From assembly GCA_027309085.1 (NCBI GenBank), contig DAIDDL010000042.1, forward strand, positions 1-36,383: a stretch of 36,383 nucleotides of DNA, given 5' to 3'. How positions within the stretch are numbered: position 1 is the first letter of the stretch; every line of letters begins with the position of its first letter. The translations under genes and the position numbers were made by a program. This stretch comes from Sulfobacillus sp. (GTDB lineage: Bacteria > Bacillota > Sulfobacillia > Sulfobacillales > Sulfobacillaceae). The notes under the pieces were generated by a model that was not told the origin of the DNA, made no database searches, and was given only the letters and a program-made list of their open reading frames with translations. Below are positions 5,645 to 13,702 of this stretch, piece after piece.

Positions 5645-6607
5645 TCACATGGTGAGTACCGCCCGGAACCGCACATTCGATGACATCATGCGGTCAAAGG
5701 CTCCGGCGGCTTGATCCAGCGGGAACGTCTCGATTAAGGGATGGATATTGGCCAGCTGGCTGAAGTTGAGAGTTCCCGCAAGGTCTGCCGGGTCCGTGCC
5801 GGTAAATCCGCGGACAGCGCGGCGTCCGGCCAGAAATTGTCCCGGGGCAAACTCCAAGTTTCCCCCCATGCCTGCGACAATAATCATCTCGCCGCCTTCT
5901 CCCAGCCCGTCAAAAATTCTGGTAATGGACGCGCTGTCCGGCGCCGTGGCCAAAATCACACGCGCCCCGCCCATGCCTTTGAGTATCTGGACCGGATCTT
6001 CCGATTGGGCGTCAATATACACATGGGCACCCAATTCGAGAGCCAAACCCTTCTTATCCCCGCCGCGCGAGACGGCTACGGTCCGGAATCCAGAATTTCT
6101 GGCATACTGCAGCGCCATGTGGCCGAGTCCGCCAATCCCGAGAATGGCTACGGTGTCCCCCGGGCCCGCAACGCTGTGCTTCAACGCCCCAAATGTAGTC
6201 ACTCCGGCGCACATCAAAGGTGAGGCTTCGGCCGAGGGCAGTCCCGCTGGAATCCTGGTCATGCGGGCCGCGAATCCGATCATGTATTCCGCATATCCCC
6301 CATCATAGGTAAGGCCCGTCACTTCGTGACCGCCGCCGGACCAGCCCACCCCCACACGGTCACCCACGCTCCACTCCCCCGCCAGGGGACCGAGCTTGTC
6401 AATCACCCCGATGACTTCATGCCCGGGGATTCTGGGGTACTGCATAAGCGGGTGGTGGCCTTCAATCGCCACCAGTTCGCCATGGCAGATCCCGCAGGAC
6501 TCCACCTTGATGCGGACCTGGCCCGGACCGGGTTCAGGAACCAAACGTTCCACTAATTCCAGTGGCCCGCCCCGCCGGGCAATCTGTACAGCCTTCATCG
6601 TTTTCAT
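5645..6607 (-). CDS. Zinc-type alcohol dehydrogenase (MDR superfamily) lacking the structural-zinc loop
   Basis: This 320-residue medium-chain dehydrogenase/reductase would oxidise alcohols or reduce aldehydes with NAD(P). Catalytic zinc ligands are apparent: C38 in SCGICHGE, H63/E64 in GHE, and C133 in LMCAGVTT. The Rossmann motif GIGGLGH is at 157–163. The usual four-cysteine structural-zinc segment between GDRVGVGW and the GxxYDGGYAEY motif is missing. Here GDRVGVGWSGGGHEVTGLTYDGGYAEY runs straight through, about 15–20 residues short, with the frame intact. The ATG at 6607 follows GGGGAGGA; an ATG 24 bases upstream has no ribosome site. It stands alone behind the terminator of the gene to its right. 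Confidence 0.88.
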   Translation of the reverse strand: MKTMKAVQIARRGGPLELVERLVPEPGPGQVRIKVESCGICHGELVAIEGHHPLMQYPRIPGHEVIGVIDKLGPLAGEWSVGDRVGVGWSGGGHEVTGLTYDGGYAEYMIGFAARMTRIPAGLPSAEASPLMCAGVTTFGALKHSVAGPGDTVAILGIGGLGHMALQYARNSGFRTVAVSRGGDKKGLALELGAHVYIDAQSEDPVQILKGMGGARVILATAPDSASITRIFDGLGEGGEMIIVAGMGGNLEFAPGQFLAGRRAVRGFTGTDPADLAGTLNFSQLANIHPLIETFPLDQAAGAFDRMMSSNVRFRAVLTM

Positions 6608-6634
6608 AAAAATCCTCCCCCTGCTGTGCACACT

Positions 6635-6662
6635 AAAAAGTCAGGCCGCATAGCGGCCTGAC
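6635..6662 (-). terminator. Rho-independent terminator after the phosphoglycosyltransferase gene
   Basis: Read on the minus strand, GTCAGGCCGC-TAT-GCGGCCTGAC is a perfect 10-bp stem followed directly by TTTTT. It separates the phosphoglycosyltransferase transcript from the downstream alcohol dehydrogenase. Confidence 0.9.
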
Positions 6663-6687
6663 GGATCTTCTTACTGATGAAACCCCA

Positions 6688-8097
6688 TCAGTGCGCGCCC
6701 CTTTGCTGCAGCACCGCAGGAATCGTCTTGAACAGGATCTTGAAGTCCAGACCCAGCGACCAGGAATCAATATATTCCATGTCGAGCTGCATCCACTGTT
6801 CGAAATCAATGTCATTGCGTCCTGAAATTTGCCACAAGCAGGTGATGCCGGGCCGGACTGACAGCCGCTTGCGGTAGTCCTCGCCGTAGCGCTCCACCTC
6901 CGCTGGCAAGGCCGGGCGCGGGCCCACCATGCTCATGTGGCCTGCGAGCACGTTGAACAGCTGCGGCAGCTCGTCCAGGCTGGCCTTGCGCAAAAGCTTG
7001 CCCATCCGGGTTACGCGCGGATCATCCGGCACTTTGAACACGGGGCCGCTCATCACATTCAGGTGTTCAATCTGGGCCCGCAACTCTTCCGCATTGGGCA
7101 CCATGGTGCGGAATTTATAGCAGGGAAATTCGCGGCCATTGAGGCCTACCCGGGGCTGCACAAAAAAAACGGGGCCGGCCGGGTCGTCCAGCTTAATCAG
7201 AAGAGCGATCAGCGCCATCACGGGCACCGCCACAATGATGCTGCCGGCAGACAGGATCATGTCCACCAGCCGTTTCGCGGCCCGGCGCGCGGACTGCTGG
7301 GAGCGGCTGGCATTCACAACCAGCACCGAGTTGCCATAAAAGTCGTACAGCGTGGACTTGTAGGCGAACGCCCCCACCTCATCAAGAATCATGCGCACTT
7401 CCTTGCCTTGGTTGCGGGCCATCCCCACCGCTTCCATCATCACATCGTCTGCCACCGGCAAGGCCAGCACCACCGTATCCACCACCGTGGAGTGCAGGAG
7501 CTGGCGCAATGTCGCAAGGGCCTTATGGCCCGCGTCCGACGAACCCAGAGGAATTTCCAGACGGTCCACCACCACCATGCCCGCTTCCGGAACGGTATCC
7601 ACGGTCTGGGAAAATATCCTGACCCGCTTGGGATAGCCGATGACGACCAGTCGGCGCAGATCTTTTTTACCCAGCCGCAGGCGGTTGGTGCCCACTTTGG
7701 TCACAATATGGATCCCTAGCTGAAGCGCCAGAGCCATCAACGGCATCAGCATGAAAATCAAGCGCGAAAACCAGGTGGCTTTCACAAAGAAAATAAGGAG
7801 AGCCATGGCCAGAGTGCTTTCCAGATTGGATACCACCAGCATTTTCATTTCGGATGGCAATTGATTCCACCGTCTGGAATATCCTTTGAAATTAAACTTC
7901 AATACCACCCAGTTCAGCGCCAGTAAAACGGGAGAAAACGAAAAATACAGGGTCACAAGCTGCACGGTCGCCACATAAGGGTTAATCCATGTCAGATACA
8001 CGTGCACCGCCAGCAGGTACGCGAGATAAGCCGCTCCGGTATCCACCAGCACCGCCAGCTCATCCCATCTATTGGTCCAGTGTTTGAACACATTCAC
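6688..8097 (-). CDS. Exopolysaccharide polyprenyl glycosyl-1-phosphate transferase (WbaP/CpsE type)
   Basis: This 469-residue membrane protein should transfer a sugar-1-phosphate from a nucleotide sugar to undecaprenyl phosphate, the first committed step in building a polysaccharide repeat unit. The N-terminal part has four to five hydrophobic segments (about 14–135). A central CoA-binding-like domain follows (about 145–260, starting RRLVVIGYPKR). The catalytic PGT domain begins after a membrane helix at about 278–302 and holds KFRTM (328–332), SLDELPQL (D375, E376), VGPRPALPAEVERY and PGITCLWQISGRN. The start is taken as GTG at 8097. An extended –10 promoter lies close upstream, giving a very short leader. 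Confidence 0.92.
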   Translation of the reverse strand: MNVFKHWTNRWDELAVLVDTGAAYLAYLLAVHVYLTWINPYVATVQLVTLYFSFSPVLLALNWVVLKFNFKGYSRRWNQLPSEMKMLVVSNLESTLAMALLIFFVKATWFSRLIFMLMPLMALALQLGIHIVTKVGTNRLRLGKKDLRRLVVIGYPKRVRIFSQTVDTVPEAGMVVVDRLEIPLGSSDAGHKALATLRQLLHSTVVDTVVLALPVADDVMMEAVGMARNQGKEVRMILDEVGAFAYKSTLYDFYGNSVLVVNASRSQQSARRAAKRLVDMILSAGSIIVAVPVMALIALLIKLDDPAGPVFFVQPRVGLNGREFPCYKFRTMVPNAEELRAQIEHLNVMSGPVFKVPDDPRVTRMGKLLRKASLDELPQLFNVLAGHMSMVGPRPALPAEVERYGEDYRKRLSVRPGITCLWQISGRNDIDFEQWMQLDMEYIDSWSLGLDFKILFKTIPAVLQQRGAH

Positions 8098-8117
8098 ACC
8101 CCATTTTCAATACCTTC

Positions 8118-8126
8118 ATTATATCA
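8118..8126 (-). promoter_or_regulatory. Extended –10 promoter of the phosphoglycosyltransferase gene
   Basis: The minus strand reads TGATATAAT, with TTTCAA 16 bp upstream as a weak –35. Predicted initiation near 8111 leaves only about 14 nt before the GTG start. Confidence 0.55.
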
Positions 8127-8168
8127 GGTACTGGCGCAATTGAAACCGGCGGATTATGGAACCACGGG

Positions 8169-9248
8169 CTACTGCATCTGCAGCTGAAAGGGATTCTGAG
8201 CCGAATGGGAATTGGGCACCACTTCAATCCATGTCTGGCCGGGAACAAAGCGCGCCGGCTGGCCATTGCTCAAATAATACTGGGTCGGCTGGCCCGAGCC
8301 GGCATTTTTCCATGTGCCCTGCTCGATCTTGTTGCCCAAAATCAGAGTGGCGCGGCCGCTGCCGTGCGTCTGGATTTGAATCCAGCCCGTGCCTGCCGGG
8401 TCCGGCAAGTGTTCCTCTTTGGTGTACTGAATCACAATATTGGACGCTACCACCGGTTTGCCGCTGTTCAGTCCCATCACCTGCGTATATTGGTTGCCGG
8501 AACACTCCGGACAGGAGACCCACCGGGTCCAGCCGCGCGCCGCCCCGTCCCAGCGCCACTGTTCCACGGTGTTATGGGTATTCCACGTCATGGTGATGGT
8601 CTGGTCTTGGGGAGCAGCGGATCCCGCTGGAGCGCCGAACAGCCAGTGGGGCGAAATCTTGGGGTTGCCCCAGTGGTCCTGAGCCATCAGAGCCGCCTGC
8701 GGGATGCGGACAAACAAATTGTGCGGCGCCGGCCGGGACGGCGACCGGTATCCCAAGCCGTAGGCATTGGCATCTACGTCCAGATTGTGGATGTGGTCCT
8801 GCTGAATGCTGACATATCCCGGATTAGAGGCTCCCGCGTGCACATAAGCCGCTCCCGGCCAGCCGTGCACCCAGCTGACAAAATAGGGCCGGGCGGAACG
8901 CACGGGCCCGACTTTATCCGGCTCATTGCCGTAATAAAGCAGCAGGAACCGGGAATAATAGAAGAATTCGGTATACGCTTCATAGACAACGTCGGCTGAC
9001 TCCAGCCCATACTGCGGCCGGCCGTATTCGGTGTTTTCCACCATGATTGCCACAAGCGGGCCATGATAGCGGCTAGACAGCCCCGTCAGGGGATCCGCAT
9101 TCTTCGCCAGGGCTGTCTTCGCCGCCTGAGGCGCCGCCGGTGTGGAGCGCTTGGGGTGCGCGGGGGCCGCCGCTTTATTGCTTCCGCACCCAGCCAGCAC
9201 GGTGGCGGTGCCCAGGACCAGAGCCGCCAATCCTAATATTTTCGCCAT
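8169..9248 (-). CDS. DUF3048 (YerB-like) lipoprotein
   Basis: This 359-residue exported lipoprotein has a signal peptide MAKILGLAALVLGTATVLAGC with the lipobox cysteine at 21, then an Ala/Pro/Lys linker and a globular domain starting DPLTGL. The segments PLVAIMVENTEYGRPQYGLESADVVYE, VGPVRSARPYF and AYVHAGASN are typical of DUF3048 proteins such as B. subtilis YerB, whose biochemical role is not established. The ATG at 9248 follows GGAGG; longer in-frame starts upstream would bury the lipobox and are rejected. It is divergent from the flavoprotein at 9415 and is followed by the phosphoglycosyltransferase gene, which has its own promoter. Confidence 0.87.
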   Translation of the reverse strand: MAKILGLAALVLGTATVLAGCGSNKAAAPAHPKRSTPAAPQAAKTALAKNADPLTGLSSRYHGPLVAIMVENTEYGRPQYGLESADVVYEAYTEFFYYSRFLLLYYGNEPDKVGPVRSARPYFVSWVHGWPGAAYVHAGASNPGYVSIQQDHIHNLDVDANAYGLGYRSPSRPAPHNLFVRIPQAALMAQDHWGNPKISPHWLFGAPAGSAAPQDQTITMTWNTHNTVEQWRWDGAARGWTRWVSCPECSGNQYTQVMGLNSGKPVVASNIVIQYTKEEHLPDPAGTGWIQIQTHGSGRATLILGNKIEQGTWKNAGSGQPTQYYLSNGQPARFVPGQTWIEVVPNSHSAQNPFQLQMQ

Positions 9249-9414
9249 CAGGTCATCCTCCATATCCAAAGTGCGCCTGCAACAGAATTTACCGCAAATT
9301 TTTTCCGGCCTTGGCCGTGACACCAGGAGCGCATCGCCCGCTCCCCCTTCCATGATACACTAAGGCTATTCAAGGAAATCGGGATCACGCGGTTTCCCCA
9401 CAGGGAGGTCATCC

Positions 9415-10557
9415 ATGGACGACGTCATTGTCATCGGCGCCGGACCCGCCGGCTCCACGGCGGCACGGCTTCTGGCCCGTCAGGGATTCCAGGTCCGCGT
9501 TCTCGAACAGTCTCAGTTCCCGCGCACCAAGCCGTGCGGCGGGGCCATTACGTCCCGGGCGCTTCCCCTGCTCCCCCCGGAATTTTCGGGACAGGTGCGG
9601 TCTGCCCCCACCCAGTGGACATTTCGCGGGCGCAAGGGCTCCCGCACAGTCACGACGGCCAGCCCCTACTGCTATACCGTGGAGCGGCGGTCCTTTGACT
9701 TGTGGCTGGCAGAGCAGGCCCAGGAGGCGGGAGCGGCCGTCTCCTTCCAGCAAAAGGTGGTCTCCCTGTCTTTCGACAATGCCGTCTACACTGCCGCAAC
9801 CCAGTCCGGGGAGCGCTTTCAGGCGCGGTGGCTCATCGGCGCCGACGGCGCCAAAGGAGTAACCAGCCGCCTGGTGGGTATTCCCCGGGCCCGCAACGGC
9901 GCCGCGGTGGAGACAGAAATTGCCGTTTCGTCCCAACACTTCGCCCAGTGGCAGGACCGTGTGGAGATCGACGTCACGCGCTACCCTTGGGGCTATGCCT
10001 GGGTGATTCCCAAAGGCGGCGCGCTCAATATTGGCGTCGGCTCGTTCAAAGCTGGGAAACTTCCTCCCCTGAAAGATCTGATGGCGGCCTATCTCCACCA
10101 GGTCCTGCCGGACTATTCCGCCCCCTTTGACATCCTAGCTCACCCCCTGCCTTACCGGACGCGCTATGCGCCTTTAGCGGCAGATCATGCGCTGCTCATT
10201 GGAGATGCGGCGGGACTGATGGACAGTTTTTCTGCCGAAGGCATCTATTCGGCCCTGTACAGCGCCCATGTCGCCGCGGAATCAGTAGGCCTGGCGCTGA
10301 CCGGCAAGACCCATGGCGTGCTGGGCTATGCTGGGGCCATTCATGAGCGTTTCTGGACCCAGCTCAAACCCGCGGTCAAAATGTCTCGCCTCTTCTATCC
10401 CTTGGCGGGATTTTGGGCCGACTGGTTCGTAGGGCACACTGACCTCTTGGAGGAGTATTTACAGGTCACACAGGGCCTGTCGTCCTATGACGTTCTACTG
10501 AGAAAAACAGAATCCGCACTCGCCCGCCAGCTGCACCTGCGCCCTTTAGCCCGTTAA
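9415..10557 (+). CDS. Geranylgeranyl-reductase-family FAD-dependent oxidoreductase
   Basis: This 380-residue flavoprotein has the dinucleotide-binding GAGPAG at 8–13 with the ribose-binding acid E31, the KPCGG motif at 39–43, PWGYAWVIPK at 191–200, and the second FAD motif LLIGDAAGL at 261–268. KPCGG and the YxWxxPK segment mark the geranylgeranyl reductase family, which reduces isoprenoid double bonds of lipids or quinone and chlorophyll side chains. The substrate cannot be read from the sequence. The ATG at 9415 follows AGGGAGG. It is the only plus-strand gene in an otherwise minus-strand polysaccharide region, and its last 12 bases overlap the end of the convergent glycosyltransferase gene. 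A link to polyprenyl carrier lipids is possible but is only inference. Confidence 0.87.
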   Translation: MDDVIVIGAGPAGSTAARLLARQGFQVRVLEQSQFPRTKPCGGAITSRALPLLPPEFSGQVRSAPTQWTFRGRKGSRTVTTASPYCYTVERRSFDLWLAEQAQEAGAAVSFQQKVVSLSFDNAVYTAATQSGERFQARWLIGADGAKGVTSRLVGIPRARNGAAVETEIAVSSQHFAQWQDRVEIDVTRYPWGYAWVIPKGGALNIGVGSFKAGKLPPLKDLMAAYLHQVLPDYSAPFDILAHPLPYRTRYAPLAADHALLIGDAAGLMDSFSAEGIYSALYSAHVAAESVGLALTGKTHGVLGYAGAIHERFWTQLKPAVKMSRLFYPLAGFWADWFVGHTDLLEEYLQVTQGLSSYDVLLRKTESALARQLHLRPLAR

Positions 10558-11613
10558 GGCGCTGAGCCAGGCCGCGTTCCCGTTCTGTCTCCCGGCCTGG
10601 TCGCGGGCCATGTCTGCGTGATAGAGGCGGTCTCGGGGATCTGTCACCCACTTTTCTAAGGCTCCGGCCATTCCCATGGTGTCCCCGGCACCGACCGTGA
10701 CTCCCCACGGCTTGCTGCCGGTGCCGCTGTCTTTCACCATGATCACCGGAAGTCCGCACCTAGCGGCCAGTTCCCCGTCCCACCCCGCGCCATCCAGAGA
10801 CTGCGGGGCCACAAAGATATCGGCCGCTCTCAGCCACGTTTCGGGATATTGCACCCATCCCGGCACAGTCGCCTCCACGCCCAGTGAGCGGGCCAGCCGC
10901 AACACTGAGATTCTCGACGGCCCGTCTCCCAGAAGCAGCAGCCGCAAGGGGGCCCCGCACTGGTCCTGGGCGACTTTTACGGCGTTGACCAGCACCTCCC
11001 CGCTTTTGAGCGCGTCGAGGGAGCCCATCGCCGCGATTAACGGGCGGCCCGGATCTTTCAGTCCCGGAGGCGGGGGGATTTCGGACTGCAAGGGGGGACA
11101 TGGCAGCGGCACAGCCACGGTGTGGGTGCGGGGCACCCCGTAGCGCGCAATCAAATCTTCCCGCACCTTGTCTGACACCGTGACGATCCGGCCGAGACGG
11201 GGGTAGAGACTGCCAATGCGTTCCCGGAGCGCTCCTGCGCCATCCTTCCGCACGGAGAGATAGGGGGTGAGGGGAATGTGCGCGACCAGCACCGCCCGCG
11301 CGGCCATGTTCTGCTTTCCCGAAGCCACCACCGCTTTGAACTCCATGTCGAGGTCCTGGTCCAGAATAATGCGGTCATAAAATCCGTAAAGACGTTTGAA
11401 GAGACTTCCCACATGTTTGCCAAAGTTGAGCCGCGCATTCACGGGGATATCCAGAATATCCGTGCCCGGAGTGAAAACATAGGGATAGTCCGTACGCGCC
11501 AGCGGCAAAATGTCTACCTGGTGCCCTGCTTGCTGCAAAAGAGGGCACACCCACGAAGCCAGCACAGTGCCCTCCCCGCCGGACAGCGAAGGGAGCACCC
11601 ACAGCAGGCGCAT
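10546..11613 (-). CDS. GT-B fold glycosyltransferase (GT4-like, divergent)
   Basis: This 355-residue protein has the two-Rossmann plan of GT-B glycosyltransferases: an N-terminal MRLLWVLPSLSGGEGT, then after about residue 190 a donor-binding half with PLIAAMGSLDALKSGEVL, LRLLLLGDGPSR and VPGWVQYPETWLRAADIFVAPQ. The usual GT4 E-x7-E region is degenerate (SLDGAGWDGELAARCGLPVI). The ATG at 11613 shares a base with the TAA of the upstream epimerase (TAATG), implying translational coupling; the frame extends 12 codons further upstream, but inside the epimerase. It is the last gene of the polysaccharide operon and overlaps the convergent flavoprotein gene by 12 bp. Confidence 0.8.
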   Translation of the reverse strand: MRLLWVLPSLSGGEGTVLASWVCPLLQQAGHQVDILPLARTDYPYVFTPGTDILDIPVNARLNFGKHVGSLFKRLYGFYDRIILDQDLDMEFKAVVASGKQNMAARAVLVAHIPLTPYLSVRKDGAGALRERIGSLYPRLGRIVTVSDKVREDLIARYGVPRTHTVAVPLPCPPLQSEIPPPPGLKDPGRPLIAAMGSLDALKSGEVLVNAVKVAQDQCGAPLRLLLLGDGPSRISVLRLARSLGVEATVPGWVQYPETWLRAADIFVAPQSLDGAGWDGELAARCGLPVIMVKDSGTGSKPWGVTVGAGDTMGMAGALEKWVTDPRDRLYHADMARDQAGRQNGNAAWLSALTG

Positions 11614-12539
11614 TACAGCCCGCGCTCCTTGTTGCGGAAATATTCCCACGTGGCCTGCAGTCCGCTGGCCAGGGAAGTTTCCGGCTCAAATCCCCATGCC
11701 CGGGCTTTCTGCCGCGACAACACACTGTCAGTGATGTCCCCCGGCCTCTCTGGAGCGGAGCGGTAGCCGTCATAGGGTGCCCCCGCCGCCTTCGCCAGGG
11801 CCGTGAACAAGTCGCGCACGGAGGTGCGGCTCTCCGTGCTGATGTTGTACAGCCCGGCGGGTCCAGGATTCTCCAGCCGGTGCAGGAATGCGCGGGCGAC
11901 ATCGCCCACATAGACAAAATCACGGGTTTGCCGGCCATCCCCGTGAATTTCCGGGACTTCCCCTAAAGCCAGCGCCTCGCAGAAAACCGCCACCACCCCG
12001 CCTTCTCCCTGGGTCCGCTGGCGCGGTCCGTACACATTGGCCAGGCGGAGCACTACCGCCGCCATCTTGTGCATTTGCGCAAAATGGCGCACATACTGTT
12101 CCGCCGTATATTTCGACCAGCCATAAAAACCAATCGGAAGGGCAGGGCCGTCTTCCCGCAAGGGCAGCTCGCTCACGTTGCCATAGACGGCGGCCGAGGA
12201 CGCCGTTCGGAATTGGGCAGCCCCGAGACGCTCCGCGGTCAGCAGCATGCGCAGTGTGCCTTCAAGATTCAGCTTCAGATCTGTCAGCGGGTCGGCCTCT
12301 GCGACGGGGACGCTAATCTGCGCGGCCAGGTGGATCACCGCATCGACTGGCCCGACCTGGGCCGTCCAGGCGTCTGGCTCCAGCACATCCCCATAGACAA
12401 ACCGGACTCCTGCCGGGACATTTTCACGGGTGCCGTGGCTCAGATTGTCGACGACGACCACCTCATGTCCCAGAGCCAGGGCCTGAACATTGATATGGGA
12501 GCCGATAAACCCCGCCCCCCCGCTCACTAATATCTTCAC
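11613..12539 (-). CDS. GalE-like NAD-dependent sugar-nucleotide epimerase
   Basis: This extended SDR of 308 residues has GGAGFIG at 7–13, D31 in VVVVDNLSHG, SSAAVYG (S114/S115) and a YxxxK pair Y139/K143 in FYGWSKYTAEQ. RLANVYGPRQ and HGDGRQTRDFVYVGDVARA are typical of UDP-glucose 4-epimerase and related enzymes. It would interconvert UDP-glucose and UDP-galactose, or N-acetyl or uronic forms, to feed the adjacent glycosyltransferases. The start is taken as GTG at 12539, with GGAGAGGA upstream and the N-terminus beginning directly at the nucleotide-binding strand. An ATG 36 bases upstream has no ribosome site. It is translationally coupled to the next glycosyltransferase. Confidence 0.87.
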   Translation of the reverse strand: MKILVSGGAGFIGSHINVQALALGHEVVVVDNLSHGTRENVPAGVRFVYGDVLEPDAWTAQVGPVDAVIHLAAQISVPVAEADPLTDLKLNLEGTLRMLLTAERLGAAQFRTASSAAVYGNVSELPLREDGPALPIGFYGWSKYTAEQYVRHFAQMHKMAAVVLRLANVYGPRQRTQGEGGVVAVFCEALALGEVPEIHGDGRQTRDFVYVGDVARAFLHRLENPGPAGLYNISTESRTSVRDLFTALAKAAGAPYDGYRSAPERPGDITDSVLSRQKARAWGFEPETSLASGLQATWEYFRNKERGL

Positions 12540-12580
12540 GCCATCCTCTCCTCTATGTGGTGCTGGTTGGCGCACCCCCC

Positions 12581-13681
12581 TCAGCGGGCGATGCGCTGGT
12601 AGAGCTTGTCATATTGCCGGGCAATGGTGTCCCAGTTGAAATCTTCGGCACGGGCGCGGCCCCTCGCCGCCATTTTCTGGGCGAGAGCCGGAGTGTCCAG
12701 CACTTTATTGATGGTTTGCACCCAGGCGTCCACATTCACGGGCGGCACCAAGAGCCCCGAGTCCCCCACCACTTCCGAGACGGCCGGGGTATCCCCGGCC
12801 ACCACCGGGATACCCACGGCCAGCGCCTGGGCCGGAGGCAGTCCAAATCCCTCATACGTGGAGGGAAACACAAACAGGTCCGCCGTCTGGTACAGCGCCA
12901 CCACTTCATGGCGGGTGAGATAGGGTGTCGCGAGCACATGGTCTTCAAGACCCAGTTCGGCCACTTGGCGCCCGACCCCCGAATTATTCTGGGCACCCAC
13001 CAGCACCAATTCCCCTCCGGGCCGGCGCGCGAACACTTCCCGGCATGCCTCGAGCAGAGTCGGGACATTCTTGCGCGCGTCATATCCCCCCACGTAAAGC
13101 AGCCGGGGCCGGCGGACCAACCGGTAGCGGGACGCCAGGCGCTCCATCTCCTCTACCGCCACGGGCCGGAAAAACTCCGGGTGCACCCCGTTGGGAATGA
13201 CGGTGACGTGCGCGCTGAGCTGAGGGAACAAATCCGCAATGTCATCAGCGGTGGCCTGGGAGATCGCCACGATCTTGCTGGCGTGGGGCAGGTATTTGCG
13301 GATCTGACCGAAATATATGCGCTCCCGCAGCCGTGCGTGATAGGATTGCAGACGGTACGGGATAAAGTCATGCACCGTGACCACCGTCGGTATGGAAAGT
13401 GTCAGGGGAGGGTACATCATGTACGGGATGTGCAGCAGGGAAACATCCGCCGGCGTCTTCAGAATGCCAATGTTTTCCCACCACCACTTTTGCCACAGCG
13501 CGCGTTTAGGACGGGTCTCGAGCCCTAGGCACGGCTGGTCCGGGAGCAGGGCCTGCCCGCTCCGCCCCATCCCCACCACTCCCGTGCCCAGGCGGCTCAG
13601 ACCCCAGACAAGTCCTTCCACATATTCTTCGGTGCCCGTCCCGCACTGCTCGATAATGGACACATCCATCGCAATCTTCAT
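12581..13681 (-). CDS. GT4 family glycosyltransferase
   Basis: This 366-residue GT-B enzyme has an N-terminal acceptor half with TVVTVHDFIPY and VAISQATADDIADLFP. The donor half has RPRLLYVGGYDARKNVPTLL, ELVLVGAQNN and the GT4 signature FPSTYEGFGLPPAQALAVGIPVVA, in which the glutamates or their equivalents hold the nucleotide sugar. This pattern is common in mannosyl- and rhamnosyltransferases of capsule loci, but the sugar cannot be deduced. Its ATG is 21 bp after the preceding glycosyltransferase, with a weak AGGGGAA upstream, consistent with one operon. Confidence 0.9.
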   Translation of the reverse strand: MKIAMDVSIIEQCGTGTEEYVEGLVWGLSRLGTGVVGMGRSGQALLPDQPCLGLETRPKRALWQKWWWENIGILKTPADVSLLHIPYMMYPPLTLSIPTVVTVHDFIPYRLQSYHARLRERIYFGQIRKYLPHASKIVAISQATADDIADLFPQLSAHVTVIPNGVHPEFFRPVAVEEMERLASRYRLVRRPRLLYVGGYDARKNVPTLLEACREVFARRPGGELVLVGAQNNSGVGRQVAELGLEDHVLATPYLTRHEVVALYQTADLFVFPSTYEGFGLPPAQALAVGIPVVAGDTPAVSEVVGDSGLLVPPVNVDAWVQTINKVLDTPALAQKMAARGRARAEDFNWDTIARQYDKLYQRIAR

Positions 13682-13702
13682 GCCGATCGCAAAAATTCCC
13701 CT

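Noticed and set aside
12557-13528. Plus-strand frame opposite a GT4 gene
   Set aside because: It is a shadow of a gene with clear GT4 motifs on the other strand.
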